Source: Chryseobacterium sp. c4a
GTDB lineage: Bacteria; Bacteroidota; Bacteroidia; Flavobacteriales; Weeksellaceae
NCBI RefSeq assembly: GCF_009900745.1
Contig: NZ_WXVU01000011.1
Coordinates: forward strand, 62,001 to 126,000
Reading direction: 5' to 3'
Length of the DNA: 64,000 nt
The position numbers were made by a program, and so were the translations under genes. The notes beneath the pieces were generated by a model. It did no database searches. It was not told where the DNA came from and saw only the letters and a program-made list of their open reading frames with translations. Below, piece by piece: positions 9,639-20,000 of the stretch. Each line of letters starts with the position of its first letter. Position 1 is the first letter of the stretch.

Positions 9639-10967
9639 ATGAAAAAATACTTCAAGGAAATAATGATAGTTTTAATAGTACTGCTGTCACGGTTACCTTT
9701 TATTTTTAATAGTTTAGGTTCTGATTTGGATGCCTGGAGAGAAGTATATACCGGAAAAATACTCTCTGAAGATCATACTTACAATGCTTCCCGACTCCCC
9801 GGTTATCCGTTTCCGGAATTTTCATATTCATTACTCTACAATTCTCCTTATTGGATCATCAATTTAGTGTCAGTTCTGTTTACAGTCGGTTGCTGTTTAT
9901 ATCTTTTTAAGATTTTGAATTTCCTTAAAGTCAATTTATCTTTTCCCATCTCAATAGTATTCTCTTTTGTTCCGGTTATCTATCTCAACAGCACTGTAGC
10001 CATGGAATACAATTGGTCTTTATTCTTTTTACTAAGCAGCACTTATTATCTTCTGAATAAAAATCTTTGGGCATCTGCTATTTTATTTGGACTGATGGTC
10101 AGCGCAAGATTCAACAACATCATCTTCCTGCCCGCTTTTGTTTTTTTAATTTATGCTTATTCAAAAAAGGACATCAAAAAGGTAATTCAGTTTTCAGCTC
10201 TGGCCTTTCTTTTCACTTGCCTGTTCTTCTCCCCTGTTATTTTTAAATACGGAATCAGCTTCCTGCAAAGTTCAGGAGACTCAGCATTTAACCTTTCAAG
10301 TTTATTAAGTCTAGCTACACTATACATATATGGAGCTTTAGGAATATCAGCCATTATTCTAGGCTTAGCCATCCAGTTCTTCACTCAAGGATATCAAAAA
10401 CTAAATAACTTACCCAAAAATAACTTTGCTGTATTCAGCATTCTAATCATCATTTTAAATCTGGTATTTTTTATTAAGTATCCATTGGAAGCCGGATATC
10501 TTATTCCATCAATCCCTTTTGTTCTTACACTCCTTCAATATATAGTAAATGAAAAACTCATGAAACCTGTATTATTTGGACTACTCCTTTCTCCTTTTTT
10601 AATTCATGTAAACGCAGCAAAAGTCCAGATTAAAGGAACTGTATTTGTCAATGAAAATTATGAAAATCAGCAATTACAATACGCTAAAGATCTCATTCGG
10701 GAAATCAATACACACTCTAAAGACAAGCCTACTATTTTTCATTTAGGCAATTATTCCGAGCAAGTCTTACTGATGGGAAACTTTGACAAAAAAAACAATA
10801 TAAAAATCGTTAAAAATCTTAGCGAGAAGGACCAGGAAGAGATCATCACTCAAAAGAGTTCACTATACTACATCAACACCGGTGACGGAAAGATAGAAAA
10901 TAGCAAAACCCATATGCTGGATAAATACGGAGTTTTACTTTATAAGGATTTTGAGTTAAAAAAGTAA
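9639..10967 (+). CDS. Multi-pass membrane protein, GT-C glycosyltransferase-like
   Basis: A 442-residue protein with roughly ten hydrophobic segments up to residue ~325 and then a soluble C-terminal tail of about 110 residues. After the first TM, the loop contains 'GSDLDAWREVYTG' and 'RLPGYPFPE'. Acidic residues in the first extracytoplasmic loop followed by an R-x-PGYP motif are typical of GT-C type glycosyltransferases (ArnT/PMT/GT39-like), which take sugar from a lipid-linked donor on the outer face of the inner membrane. The assignment rests on this pattern only. The acceptor is unknown and the gene stands alone. Confidence 0.5.
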   Translation: MKKYFKEIMIVLIVLLSRLPFIFNSLGSDLDAWREVYTGKILSEDHTYNASRLPGYPFPEFSYSLLYNSPYWIINLVSVLFTVGCCLYLFKILNFLKVNLSFPISIVFSFVPVIYLNSTVAMEYNWSLFFLLSSTYYLLNKNLWASAILFGLMVSARFNNIIFLPAFVFLIYAYSKKDIKKVIQFSALAFLFTCLFFSPVIFKYGISFLQSSGDSAFNLSSLLSLATLYIYGALGISAIILGLAIQFFTQGYQKLNNLPKNNFAVFSILIIILNLVFFIKYPLEAGYLIPSIPFVLTLLQYIVNEKLMKPVLFGLLLSPFLIHVNAAKVQIKGTVFVNENYENQQLQYAKDLIREINTHSKDKPTIFHLGNYSEQVLLMGNFDKKNNIKIVKNLSEKDQEEIITQKSSLYYINTGDGKIENSKTHMLDKYGVLLYKDFELKK

Positions 10968-10989
10968 ACACACTGAATTCTTTCAAATC

Positions 10990-11018
10990 TTGCACAAAAA
11001 ATGAAATACTTATCTTTG
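10990..11018 (+). promoter_or_regulatory. Bacteroidota-type promoter for the glutaminase gene
   Basis: TTG at 10990-10992, an 18-nt spacer, then TATCTTTG at 11011-11018. This matches the TTTG/TAnnTTTG consensus, 44 nt before the ATG. Confidence 0.6.
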
Positions 11019-11062
11019 TTTTTTCGAGGCTTATTATAAACTTTTATTCGAAAATATTCTAC

Positions 11063-12076
11063 ATGAAAAAAAATAGCTTTTTATTTTCCGCCAAAGGAAT
11101 TCTTATCGCAGGCTTTTTGTCCTTAAACACAGTAATCTATGCTCAGAAAACAACTGATCTTTCCACCATTTCAGAAAAAACACTAAGCAGCATTCTGGAA
11201 AAAAACAGAAATTACTACACACAAGGCAAAGTAGCAGATTATATTCCTGAACTGGGTAAGATGGATGCCAAAGCAATTGCATTTTCAGTAGTAGACAAGA
11301 ATGGAAAAGTATTCAACACAGGTGATGTACAAAAGAAATTCACCATGCAAAGCATTTCCAAAATCATTGCTTTAATGGTTGCTGTTAACGAAAGAGGAGA
11401 AGCTAATGTTTTCGATAAAATGGGTTATTTTGGATCAGATAGACCTTTTAATCATTTTTCAAATCTTGAAACAACAGGAAAGCCACTTAATCCGATGATG
11501 AATGCAGGCGCAATCCTTACCACCTCCTTAATCCCCGGTGAAGACGAAAAACCCTTCCTTAAAGTATTGGACATGGTACGTTATATCACCAAAAACCCAT
11601 CCATTGACTATAGCAAATCTGTATATGAATCTGAAAAATCTACAGGACATCGTAACCGCGGAATGTTCTATATCATGAAAAACAGCGGATTGATTTCAGG
11701 AAATGAAGACCAACTAGATAATTATTTCAAGCAATGTTCTATTGAACTTACCGCTGAAGATCTTGCGAAAATCGGATATTTCTTTGCCAATCAATGCGTA
11801 CGTTTTGATGGCGACTCTCAATATAAAAATGCTGATGTTGCCAAACTGATAGAATCTCAGATGCTTACTGCCGGAATGTATGAATTCAGTGGTGAATATT
11901 CCCGAATGGTAGGACTACCCAGCAAATCAGGAGTAGGCGGTGGAATTACTGTAAGTGTTCCGGGAAAAATGGGTATTGGTGTATTCAGCCCTGCCTTGGA
12001 TCAGCATGGAAATTCATTGGCCGGATATCATATCATTTTAGACCTTGCTAAACAGTATAACCTAAGTATATTCTAA
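11063..12076 (+). CDS. glsA: Exported glutaminase (serine-dependent, GlsA family)
   Basis: Hydrolyses L-glutamine to glutamate and ammonia. The sequence follows the glutaminase A family throughout: the SxxK catalytic pair in 'MQSISK' (Ser97, Lys100), 'NPMMNAGAI' for substrate binding, and 'SGVGGGI' near the C-terminus. Residues 1-27 form a signal peptide ending 'VIYAQ', whereas most GlsA proteins are cytoplasmic. Here the enzyme is likely periplasmic or secreted. Length after cleavage is about 310, normal for the family. It is a single gene with its own promoter and terminator. Confidence 0.93.
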   Translation: MKKNSFLFSAKGILIAGFLSLNTVIYAQKTTDLSTISEKTLSSILEKNRNYYTQGKVADYIPELGKMDAKAIAFSVVDKNGKVFNTGDVQKKFTMQSISKIIALMVAVNERGEANVFDKMGYFGSDRPFNHFSNLETTGKPLNPMMNAGAILTTSLIPGEDEKPFLKVLDMVRYITKNPSIDYSKSVYESEKSTGHRNRGMFYIMKNSGLISGNEDQLDNYFKQCSIELTAEDLAKIGYFFANQCVRFDGDSQYKNADVAKLIESQMLTAGMYEFSGEYSRMVGLPSKSGVGGGITVSVPGKMGIGVFSPALDQHGNSLAGYHIILDLAKQYNLSIF

Positions 12077-12093
12077 AGAGATCACACTCTGTA

Positions 12094-12129
12094 AAAAACT
12101 CCAAGAACAAATTGTTTTTGGAGTTTTTT
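12094..12129. terminator. Rho-independent terminator after glutaminase gene
   Basis: ACTCCAAGAAC pairs with GTTTTTGGAGT (one G-U) around a short AT loop, followed by a T-run. It lies between convergent genes. Confidence 0.75.
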
Positions 12130-12132
12130 ATA

Positions 12133-12987
12133 TTATTTATTTTTTGCTTTTAACAAAAATTCACTAATTACATCAGCCATATCCACTAATACATGCCCTT
12201 TTTCTGGATCAATAAAAAATTCAAAATCAGGCAGGAGACCGGCAAGTCTTGTTTTAATTTTCTCTGAATCGCGAACAACATCATGAGCACCTCCGATAAA
12301 AAGAACAGGCATTGCTAGTTTCTTCAATTCTTCATCAGAAAAAATATATTCTTTATCCATTCTGGAATTAACAGCCGATTGCATAAGCTCCATAAAATCT
12401 AAAACCTGATGATCCACCTTTTGATTCCCTATGATCAATTCATTGATTTTTCTTTTCCCGAAATTTCCGAAAAGAGAATAAAATACCGCCTTCAAAATAA
12501 AACTACCCGTTGTATTTACAATTCCGGCCGGAGAAAGCAAAGCGAGTCTTTTCACTTTTTCAGGATACTTTACTGCAAACTTAACAGCAATCCATCCACC
12601 CTGTGAAAGCCCAACCAAACAAGCCTTATCTATTTTTAATTGTTGGAAAACTTCATTCAGCCAGTCACTGTAGTTTTCATTTTCATAAGACAGCCTGTTT
12701 TGCTCACTTTTCCCAGGCTCACCGATAATATCAATAGCATACACTTTATATTCATTAGCATACATTGTAAAATCTTTTACCCATGATACCGCATTGGAGT
12801 TAGCACCATGAAGCAAAACCAACTTAGGATGAGTATCATTTCCAAAGCTCAAAACATTTGTTTTTCCAAAACCGGTATCCACCATATCCTGCCTAACGAT
12901 TCCGTTGAAATCTGACAAAGAATTATTGTACTGCATAAGCACTTTTCTTTGATCATCATTTGATTTAAAAACAGCTACCTGTTTCAT
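12133..12987 (-). CDS. Alpha/beta hydrolase
   Basis: A 284-residue alpha/beta-hydrolase-fold protein without signal peptide. It has the oxyanion 'LLHGAN', the nucleophile elbow 'GLSQGG', an acid residue in 'GGAHDVV' and the catalytic His in 'KGHVLVD'. It resembles carboxylesterase/MhpC-type hydrolases; the substrate cannot be inferred. It diverges from the megasynthase operon by 1.1 kb and is more likely an independent gene than part of it. Confidence 0.85.
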   Translation of the reverse strand: MKQVAVFKSNDDQRKVLMQYNNSLSDFNGIVRQDMVDTGFGKTNVLSFGNDTHPKLVLLHGANSNAVSWVKDFTMYANEYKVYAIDIIGEPGKSEQNRLSYENENYSDWLNEVFQQLKIDKACLVGLSQGGWIAVKFAVKYPEKVKRLALLSPAGIVNTTGSFILKAVFYSLFGNFGKRKINELIIGNQKVDHQVLDFMELMQSAVNSRMDKEYIFSDEELKKLAMPVLFIGGAHDVVRDSEKIKTRLAGLLPDFEFFIDPEKGHVLVDMADVISEFLLKAKNK

Positions 12988-13564
12988 ATATTCTTATTTT
13001 TTGATTAAACCTTCTTTTTATATCCAAAATAATTTACGGATCTGATCATTTCCAAAAACAGAATCACTATTTCTTTTTAAATAAAAATTATTCAAAATTA
13101 GACACAGTAAAGACCATCATTTGAAATGAAGATGAATTAATACAATTTTTGATGATATGTGACTTGAAAAAATAAGTCAGATAGTATCCAGGTAAAGTAA
13201 ATATAAAACTGATTTCCAGCAGTCCGCTGAATATAATCCGGTTTTATAGGGAGCAAAAATACAAAATTTATGTAAAGATAAAAAATAAAGAGGATTAATA
13301 AATTAAAATTTACGATACTGTTTCTTAAACAATCTATAAACTAATAGGTATAAAACAATTTATTAATATTATGAATTTCTCAAACTATTTTGTTAAATAA
13401 TTCACAAAAACCATTCCCTACTTTCACTTCTATAGCATTCCATTTCAGCTTCATGCGGAATAACCTGAAATTTTTATCTCATTTTCAAATTCAATTTTTA
13501 CAGGATTTATCGTTAATCCGGAATGTTATCTTTTTGTAATATTAAAGAAAACAAATCTCTTCTT

Positions 13565-13597
13565 TTTGAAATATTTTATTTTTTATTCCTATCTTTG
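13565..13597 (+). promoter_or_regulatory. Bacteroidota-type promoter for the megasynthase operon
   Basis: TTTG at 13565-13568, a 21-nt spacer, then TATCTTTG at 13590-13597 followed by C. It fits the TTTG/TAnnTTTG consensus well. It is the best match seen between the divergent hydrolase and the operon. Confidence 0.6.
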
Positions 13598-13694
13598 CTT
13601 AACATTTCTTTAACTATAATTCTTTATATTTATAGTTACATAGTTTGTGCCGGCTTGTTTATAATGAATAAGAAAATAAACCGAATACTTTAAT

Positions 13695-13719
13695 AACATT
13701 TGAATAATTAACAAATGTT
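13695..13719. promoter_or_regulatory. Inverted repeat, possible operator or leader hairpin
   Basis: AACATTTG and CAAATGTT are a perfect 8-bp inverted repeat with a 9-nt spacer. It lies downstream of the proposed promoter, so it could be a roadblock operator or an RNA hairpin. Confidence 0.4.
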
Positions 13720-13744
13720 TGTTAAAAAATTATTATCGAATTTT

Positions 13745-13771
13745 ATTTATGATTAATAAAATATCATAAAT
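13745..13771. promoter_or_regulatory. Second inverted repeat, same spacing
   Basis: ATTTATGAT and ATCATAAAT form a perfect 9-bp inverted repeat with a 9-nt spacer. It is centred 51 bp from the first one, close to five helical turns. Confidence 0.4.
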
Positions 13772-13833
13772 TTATTATTTCTATTCACGCATAACAAACA
13801 ATAAGTCTTTATATTCATAAGATTGATGTTTCA

Positions 13834-13847
13834 ATGCGAAATCGCAT
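13834..13847. promoter_or_regulatory. Short palindrome before the leader mini-gene
   Basis: ATGCGA-AA-TCGCAT is a 14-bp palindrome, 24 nt before the mini-gene ATG. It is GC-richer than its surroundings. Confidence 0.35.
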
Positions 13848-13871
13848 ATTATTATTTTAATATTAATTGCT

Positions 13872-14030
13872 ATGAAAAACTTGACCATTACGAGGCTAAT
13901 ACCTCTTGAAAAGCTGGACACATACCTTTACTCTAATTACCTTAGGGCTATATACACCTTGTTGAATGATTCTCAACAAAAAAGCCTGACGATTAAAAAT
14001 TTAATAAAAACCAATTTTATGATTTTGTAA
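13872..14030 (+). pseudogene. 52-codon leader ORF resembling the N-terminus of the first megasynthase
   Basis: An intact 52-codon reading frame, ATG to TAA. Its first 16 residues (MKNLTITRLIPLEKLD) match the downstream megasynthase start (MKNLTIIGLTPFEKPD) at 11 of 16 positions, and the codons align without gaps. Weaker similarity may continue to about residue 40. It lies 66 bp before the megasynthase ATG. I read it as a decayed partial duplication of the megasynthase 5' end, but a translated leader peptide with a regulatory role is also possible. It has no cysteine and no GG leader, so it is not an obvious RiPP precursor. Confidence 0.5.
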
Positions 14031-14096
14031 TAAGCATTTTTCTTTGCTTCAAAGACTTATGTATTTTTTACAATATCCTTACTAACATATCACGCC

Positions 14097-17000
14097 ATGA
14101 AAAACTTAACCATTATTGGACTAACGCCTTTTGAAAAGCCGGATGTCAGCCTTATGCCTAAATTGCATCAGGCAGGTATATTTCCTGTCCTAAGCTTAGG
14201 CCAAGAGTTAACGACCGCCCAGGAAGCACTTAGTCAACTGGAAGAAACAGCCCTACCCTCTTATGGTATTTATGTTTCTAATCAAAAATTATCAACACTT
14301 CAACTTTCTGAAAGTGTAAGATTTGCGATCTTACCATTCGGAATGAAAGTTCCCCAAAATCCGGAGCTGGATATTATCTATCAGGTAACCAGTTTAGAAG
14401 AAGCAAAACAAGCTGAACAATCAGGAGCTAAAGGAATTATCATCAAAGGAAATGAAGCAGGAGGTCAAATCGGTTACGAATCCACATTTGTATTGTTCCA
14501 GCGCATTATCAAAGAAATCATAAGCATTCCAGTATGGGTACAAGGAGGAATAGGTCTTCATACCGCCGCTGCTGTAAAAGCTTTAGGAGCAGCAGGAGTT
14601 GTACTGGACAGCCAGCTTGCGTTATTCCCTGAAAGTTCTGTTCCAAAGGACATCAAGGATTTATGCTCAAAGTTGAACGGAACTGAAACCAAAATCATTG
14701 CCGATCACCGTATATTGGTAAGACCCAATTCCCCTTCATTACCAGACGATATCAATGCTGAAGAGCTTAAACAATATTTTACAGATCTTGATATCAGCAA
14801 GAGCTATATCCCAATGGGACAAGATATTTCGCTGGCAACCGACCTGTATGAAGAGTTCAGAACGTTGAAAAAACTGGCATTCGGACTTAAAGAAGCCATG
14901 TATGGTCATTTAAAGCAAGCCAAAACACTTCAGGTTATTGACCAAAACAATCCATTAGCACAGGAACTTGGATTAAAATATCCAATTGCACAAGGCCCAA
15001 TGACCCGCGTGAGCGATGTTCCCGGATTCGCCAATGCCGTTGCAGAAGCCGGAGCATTACCATTCGTTGCCTTATCACTATTGAAAGGGAATTCTGCAAA
15101 ATCTTTGGTCATGGAAACAAAAGAATTAGCAGGTAACAAAACATGGGGTGTAGGTATTTTAGGATTTGCTCCTCAGGAACTAAGAGATGAACAAACCTCA
15201 TACATTCTGGAAGCTCAGCCGCCTGTAGTATTAATCGCAGGTGGACGACCGGCTCAAGCTAAAGTATTTGAAAAAGCGGGAATAAAGACATTCCTGCACG
15301 TTCCCTCTCCTGCCTTATTGGATATTTTCCTTAAAGAAGGTGCAAGGAATTTTATTTTCGAAGGCCGAGAGTGCGGTGGTCACGTAGGACCATTATCAAG
15401 TACAGTTCTTTGGGAAAAACAAATTGAGCGTATACTAAAAGAAGATCACCCGGAAAATATAAGTGTATTTTTTGCAGGTGGAATCCATAATGATTTCTCA
15501 ACAGCATTTGTTTCCATCATGGCTGCTCCATTGGCTGCCAGAGGGGTAAAAGTAGGGGTATTGATGGGAACTGCTTACCTGTATACTCAGGAAGCTGTAC
15601 AAACCGGAGCCATTCAGGAAGAATTTCAGTTACAGGCTATGCAGGCTAAAGATACTGTATTATTAGAAACAGCTCCAGGCCATGAAACCCGCTGCTTAAA
15701 TACAGCATTTGCCAACCACTTCAATACCGAAAAAGCTAAACTTTTAGCTGCCGGAACGGATAAAAAAGAAGTATGGGAAAAACTTGAAAAATTAAATGTA
15801 GGCCGTTTAAGAATTGCAGCAAAAGGTATAGAACGTCAAGGAGATCAATTAGTAAATATTCCTAAAGATGACCAGCTTGATCTTGGAATGTACATGATTG
15901 GCCAGATTGCCACTATGCAAAACAAAGTGATGACTCTTGAAGAGCTTCACCAAAATGTAAGTATCAGCAATCACGAATACATCCAAAATGCAGCGTTATC
16001 AGAACAACCTACATCAAGCGAAAAGCCTTTGGATATTGCGATTGTTGGAATGGAATGTATTTTCCCTGGTGCTAAAAACCTTGATGAATTCTGGAGAAAT
16101 ATTATTTTAGGAAAAGACAGCGTTACTGAAGTTCCGGATGAAAGATGGAATAAAGATCTTTATTACAAACCGGATTCAGACGAAGCTGATGTATCGCATT
16201 CCAAATGGGGTGGCTTTATTCCAAAAATAGACTTCGATCCACTTGCATTTGGGATTCCGCCGCAATCTCTTGCTGCTATTGAACCTACACAATTGCTTAC
16301 TTTATTGGTAGCAAAACGTGCTATGGAAGATGCAGGATATGGCGAAAAACATATTAATAGAGAAAACATCTCTGTAATTATTGGAGCTGAAGGAGGTAAC
16401 GACCTTGCCAACAGCTATAGTTTCAGAGGATATTATAAACAAGTCTTTGGAGAACTTCATGAAGAAGTAAAAGAGGCATTCCCACACACCACAGAGGATT
16501 CTTTCCCTGGTATCTTAGCCAATGTAATCGCAGGTAGGATTACGAACCGTCTGGATCTTGGTGGAAGAAACTTTACCGTAGATGCAGCATGTGCTTCTTC
16601 ATTAGCCGCTATTGATTTGGCTTGTCAGGAACTTGTATTAGGTAAATCTGATATGGTTCTTGCCGGAGGAGCAGATTTACATAACGGAATCAATGATTAC
16701 CTGATGTTCTCCAGCACGCATGCTCTTTCCAGAAAAGGAAGATGTGCTACTTTCGACAGTGAAGCAGACGGAATTGCCCTTGGAGAAGGAATCGCTATTC
16801 TTGTTTTAAAAAGATATGAAGATGCCATCAACGATGGAGATCGTATTTACTCTGTAATCAAAGGAGTGGGCGGATCCAGTGATGGAAAAGCTCTTGGATT
16901 AACAGCTCCTAGAAAAGTAGGCCAGGTAAGAGCTTTGGAGCGTGCTTATACCCAAGCAGGAATCAGTGCTGCCTCTGTAGGATTGGTAGAAGCTCACGGC

Positions 17001-20000
17001 ACAGGAACTGTGGTTGGAGATAAAACAGAATTAAGTGCTTTAACAAATCTATTCAGTCGTTCGGGTGCTTTACCGGGACAGACACATCTAGGTTCTGTGA
17101 AGACACAAATCGGACATACTAAATGTGCTGCAGGATTAGCAGGATTAATTAAAGCTTCTCTTGCTGTTTACCATGGTGTGAAACCTCCTACCCTTCACCT
17201 TAAACAGCCTAATGCTTACTATAACGCACAAACCAGCCCATTCTCTTTCCATGCTGAAACGGGATTATGGACGGAGAAAAACCGTTATGCAGGAATCAGT
17301 GCATTTGGATTTGGAGGAACCAATTTCCACACTGTAATTGCCAACCATCCAAAACAGGATAACTCTATTGCAATGCAGTCGTGGCCTTCAGAATTATTTG
17401 TATTCCGTGGGGATACATATGAAGAAGCTAAAGGACAATCAAGCCAGATCAAAACATTATTGGAAATCAATGATGAGATTCCATTAAAAGATATTGCATA
17501 CAGTTTAAGTATTGCTTCAGAAAAACCAATTCAGTTCAGTATTGTGGCTGATAACGCTGTAGATCTGATGATGAAGCTTGAACTGGTATTGCTAGGAATT
17601 GAAACCAAAGATACTTTTACTGTTAATAAAAAAGAAGGTAAAGTAGCATTCACATTCCCTGGACAAGGAAGTCAGAGAATCAACATGGCGCGTGATTTAT
17701 TCGTGGTTTTCCCGGCTATGCGTAAAGTGATCGATAATTATCCTGAACTTGAAAAAGTAGTTTTCCCTTCAACAACATTCAATGAAGCGGATTTAAAACA
17801 ACAAAAAGAAACCATTAAAGATACTCGTTTAGCACAACCGCTTCTAGGAATCGTTGATCTTGCATTGGCCAAATTCTTAGAATCATTAGGAATTATTCCT
17901 GATATGCTGGCTGGTCATAGCTATGGTGAATTACCTGCTCTATGTTTCTCAGGAGTATTTGGTGAAGATAAATTGGTTGATTTAAGTATCCAGAGAGCTC
18001 AATCAATATTAAATTCAGTAGAAGGTGGAGATCCGGGTTCAATGCTAGCAGCAAGTGCTACTCATGAGCGCTTACAGCCGATCATTGCTAAAGTGGAAGG
18101 ATGTTACCCCGTTAACTTCAATGCTCCTACTCAATGTGTTATTGCAGGAAGCACTCCAGCTATCAATACATTACTGGAAGTCCTTAAACAGGAAGGAATT
18201 TCTGCTAAAAAACTAGAAGTAGCGTGTGCATTCCACAGTCCATTACTGGCAAAATCAAAAGATTTATATGCTGAGGTATTAAAAGACGTTCCTTTTGAGG
18301 AAATGCAGATCCCTGTATGGTCTAATACGACAGCAGAAGTATATCCATCGAAACCTTCAGACATCAAAGAAAGATTGACTGATCACTTAGTTCAGCCAGT
18401 AAGATTCGTGGAGCAAATGCAAGCGATGTATAACGATGGAGCGAGAATCTTCATCGAAGTAGGGCCTGGAAAAGTCCTTACAGGATTGGCAAAATCATGT
18501 CTTGAAAAAGACCAGTTGACCTTATATGTTGAAGACAGCAGCCGTAACAAATTCAGCCATTTACTGTGCATGTTAGCACAGTATTTAGGAACCGGACGCA
18601 GCTTCAATATAGAGAAACTTTTCGATGGCCGCTTCGTTCAGCTTGTTGACATCAACCAGCCTGAATCGTACAAAAAAAGCCCTGCCATCTGGCGCGTTAA
18701 CGGACAAGCAGCACATCCGACAACAGGTTCATTACCTGCTAATGGTGCACTCCCTATCATAAATCCTATTCCTATGAACAATTTTACGACTCACAATACG
18801 CAAGCTCCTGCACCGGAAAGCCTATCAACGGCAGAACGTATGTTGCAGGAATATTTAAACAGCATGAAATTAATGATACAGGCACAACGTGATGTGATGC
18901 TTTCCTTTATGGGACAGAATCCTCAAGTGAATCCAATGCCTGTTTATAATACTCCAATACCTGCCGCCGTTCCTGAACGTACTATTCCTGTACAGCAGGT
19001 TCAACAGACAACTGTTGCAGTAGCAGCTTCTGCCGTTGCTGTAAAAGCAACTCCAACAAGAGATATCAAAGCTTTATTACTACAGGTTGTAAGTGATAAA
19101 ACAGGATATCCTCAGGAAATGCTAGGAATGGAAATGGATCTTGAAGCTGACTTAAGTATCGACTCTATCAAGAGAGTGGAAATCATCGGAACCCTTCGTA
19201 ACGAATTGGGAACCTTAGCTAAAGGCAATACCAATGAAGATATGGTGATGGAACAGTTAGCAGGAATCAAAACCCTAAGCGGATTAGTTTCATGGCTTAC
19301 CGAGTTCTCCGGAGCAGATGCAACACCAGCAACTCCTGAAAAAAACGGAACTGCACCTGAAGTTTCTTCAAAACCACAAGCAAAATCTGCATTATCACTA
19401 GAAGACCTTCAAAACGCTATCCTGAATATCGTAAGCGAAAAAACAGGATATCCAAAAGAGATGTTAGGACTAGACTTAGATTTGGAAGCAGATCTTAGTA
19501 TCGATTCTATCAAACGTATGGAAATCATCGCAGATCTTAAAAACAAAATCGGTTTTGGTGAAAACCTTGAACAGGCTGATGATGTAATGGAAAAACTGGC
19601 AGCCATTAAAACCCTTCGTGGATTGGCAAGCTGGATCAGTGAAATGAGCGGCGACAATAGTGAAGTAAAAAACGAAGTAAAGGAAGAAGTAACTTCTGAA
19701 CCGACTAACAATGTATTATCACGTCTTCGTTTCGATATCACTCCTACAGATGCTTCATCTGTACAAAATACAGATATTTTGCAAGGAAAACGCTTTGCGA
19801 TCACCCAAGATGACACCCAACAAACCTCAGCAATTAAAGCTGAATTGGAAAAACACGGTGCTATTGTAGAATTGGTAGATGCAGACAAAGATCTTTCCAA
19901 TGTTGATGGATTAATTATGCTAGACCTATTCTCAGCAACCGATAAACCAAGCATTATCGATCATGTAGACCTGATCAAAAAACTTGATTTCGACAAAGCA

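Larger units (their letters stand above)
12988..14096. other. Long leader/regulatory region before the megasynthase operon
   Basis: About 1.1 kb and very AT-rich. The first ~550 bp show nothing I recognise beyond the start region of the hydrolase. From 13565 on it contains a good promoter, three perfect inverted repeats and a 52-codon mini-gene, each listed separately. If the promoter is the right one, the mRNA leader before the megasynthase is about 490 nt. Confidence 0.6.

Noticed and set aside
13872..14030. RiPP or lanthipeptide precursor in the megasynthase leader
   Set aside because: The peptide has no cysteine, no GG site and no maturation enzyme nearby, and it matches the megasynthase start instead.
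19409..19954. 181-codon minus-strand open frame inside the first megasynthase
   Set aside because: It is antisense to the ACP-linker region; its codons mirror the strongly conserved ACP coding strand and it has no recognisable domain.
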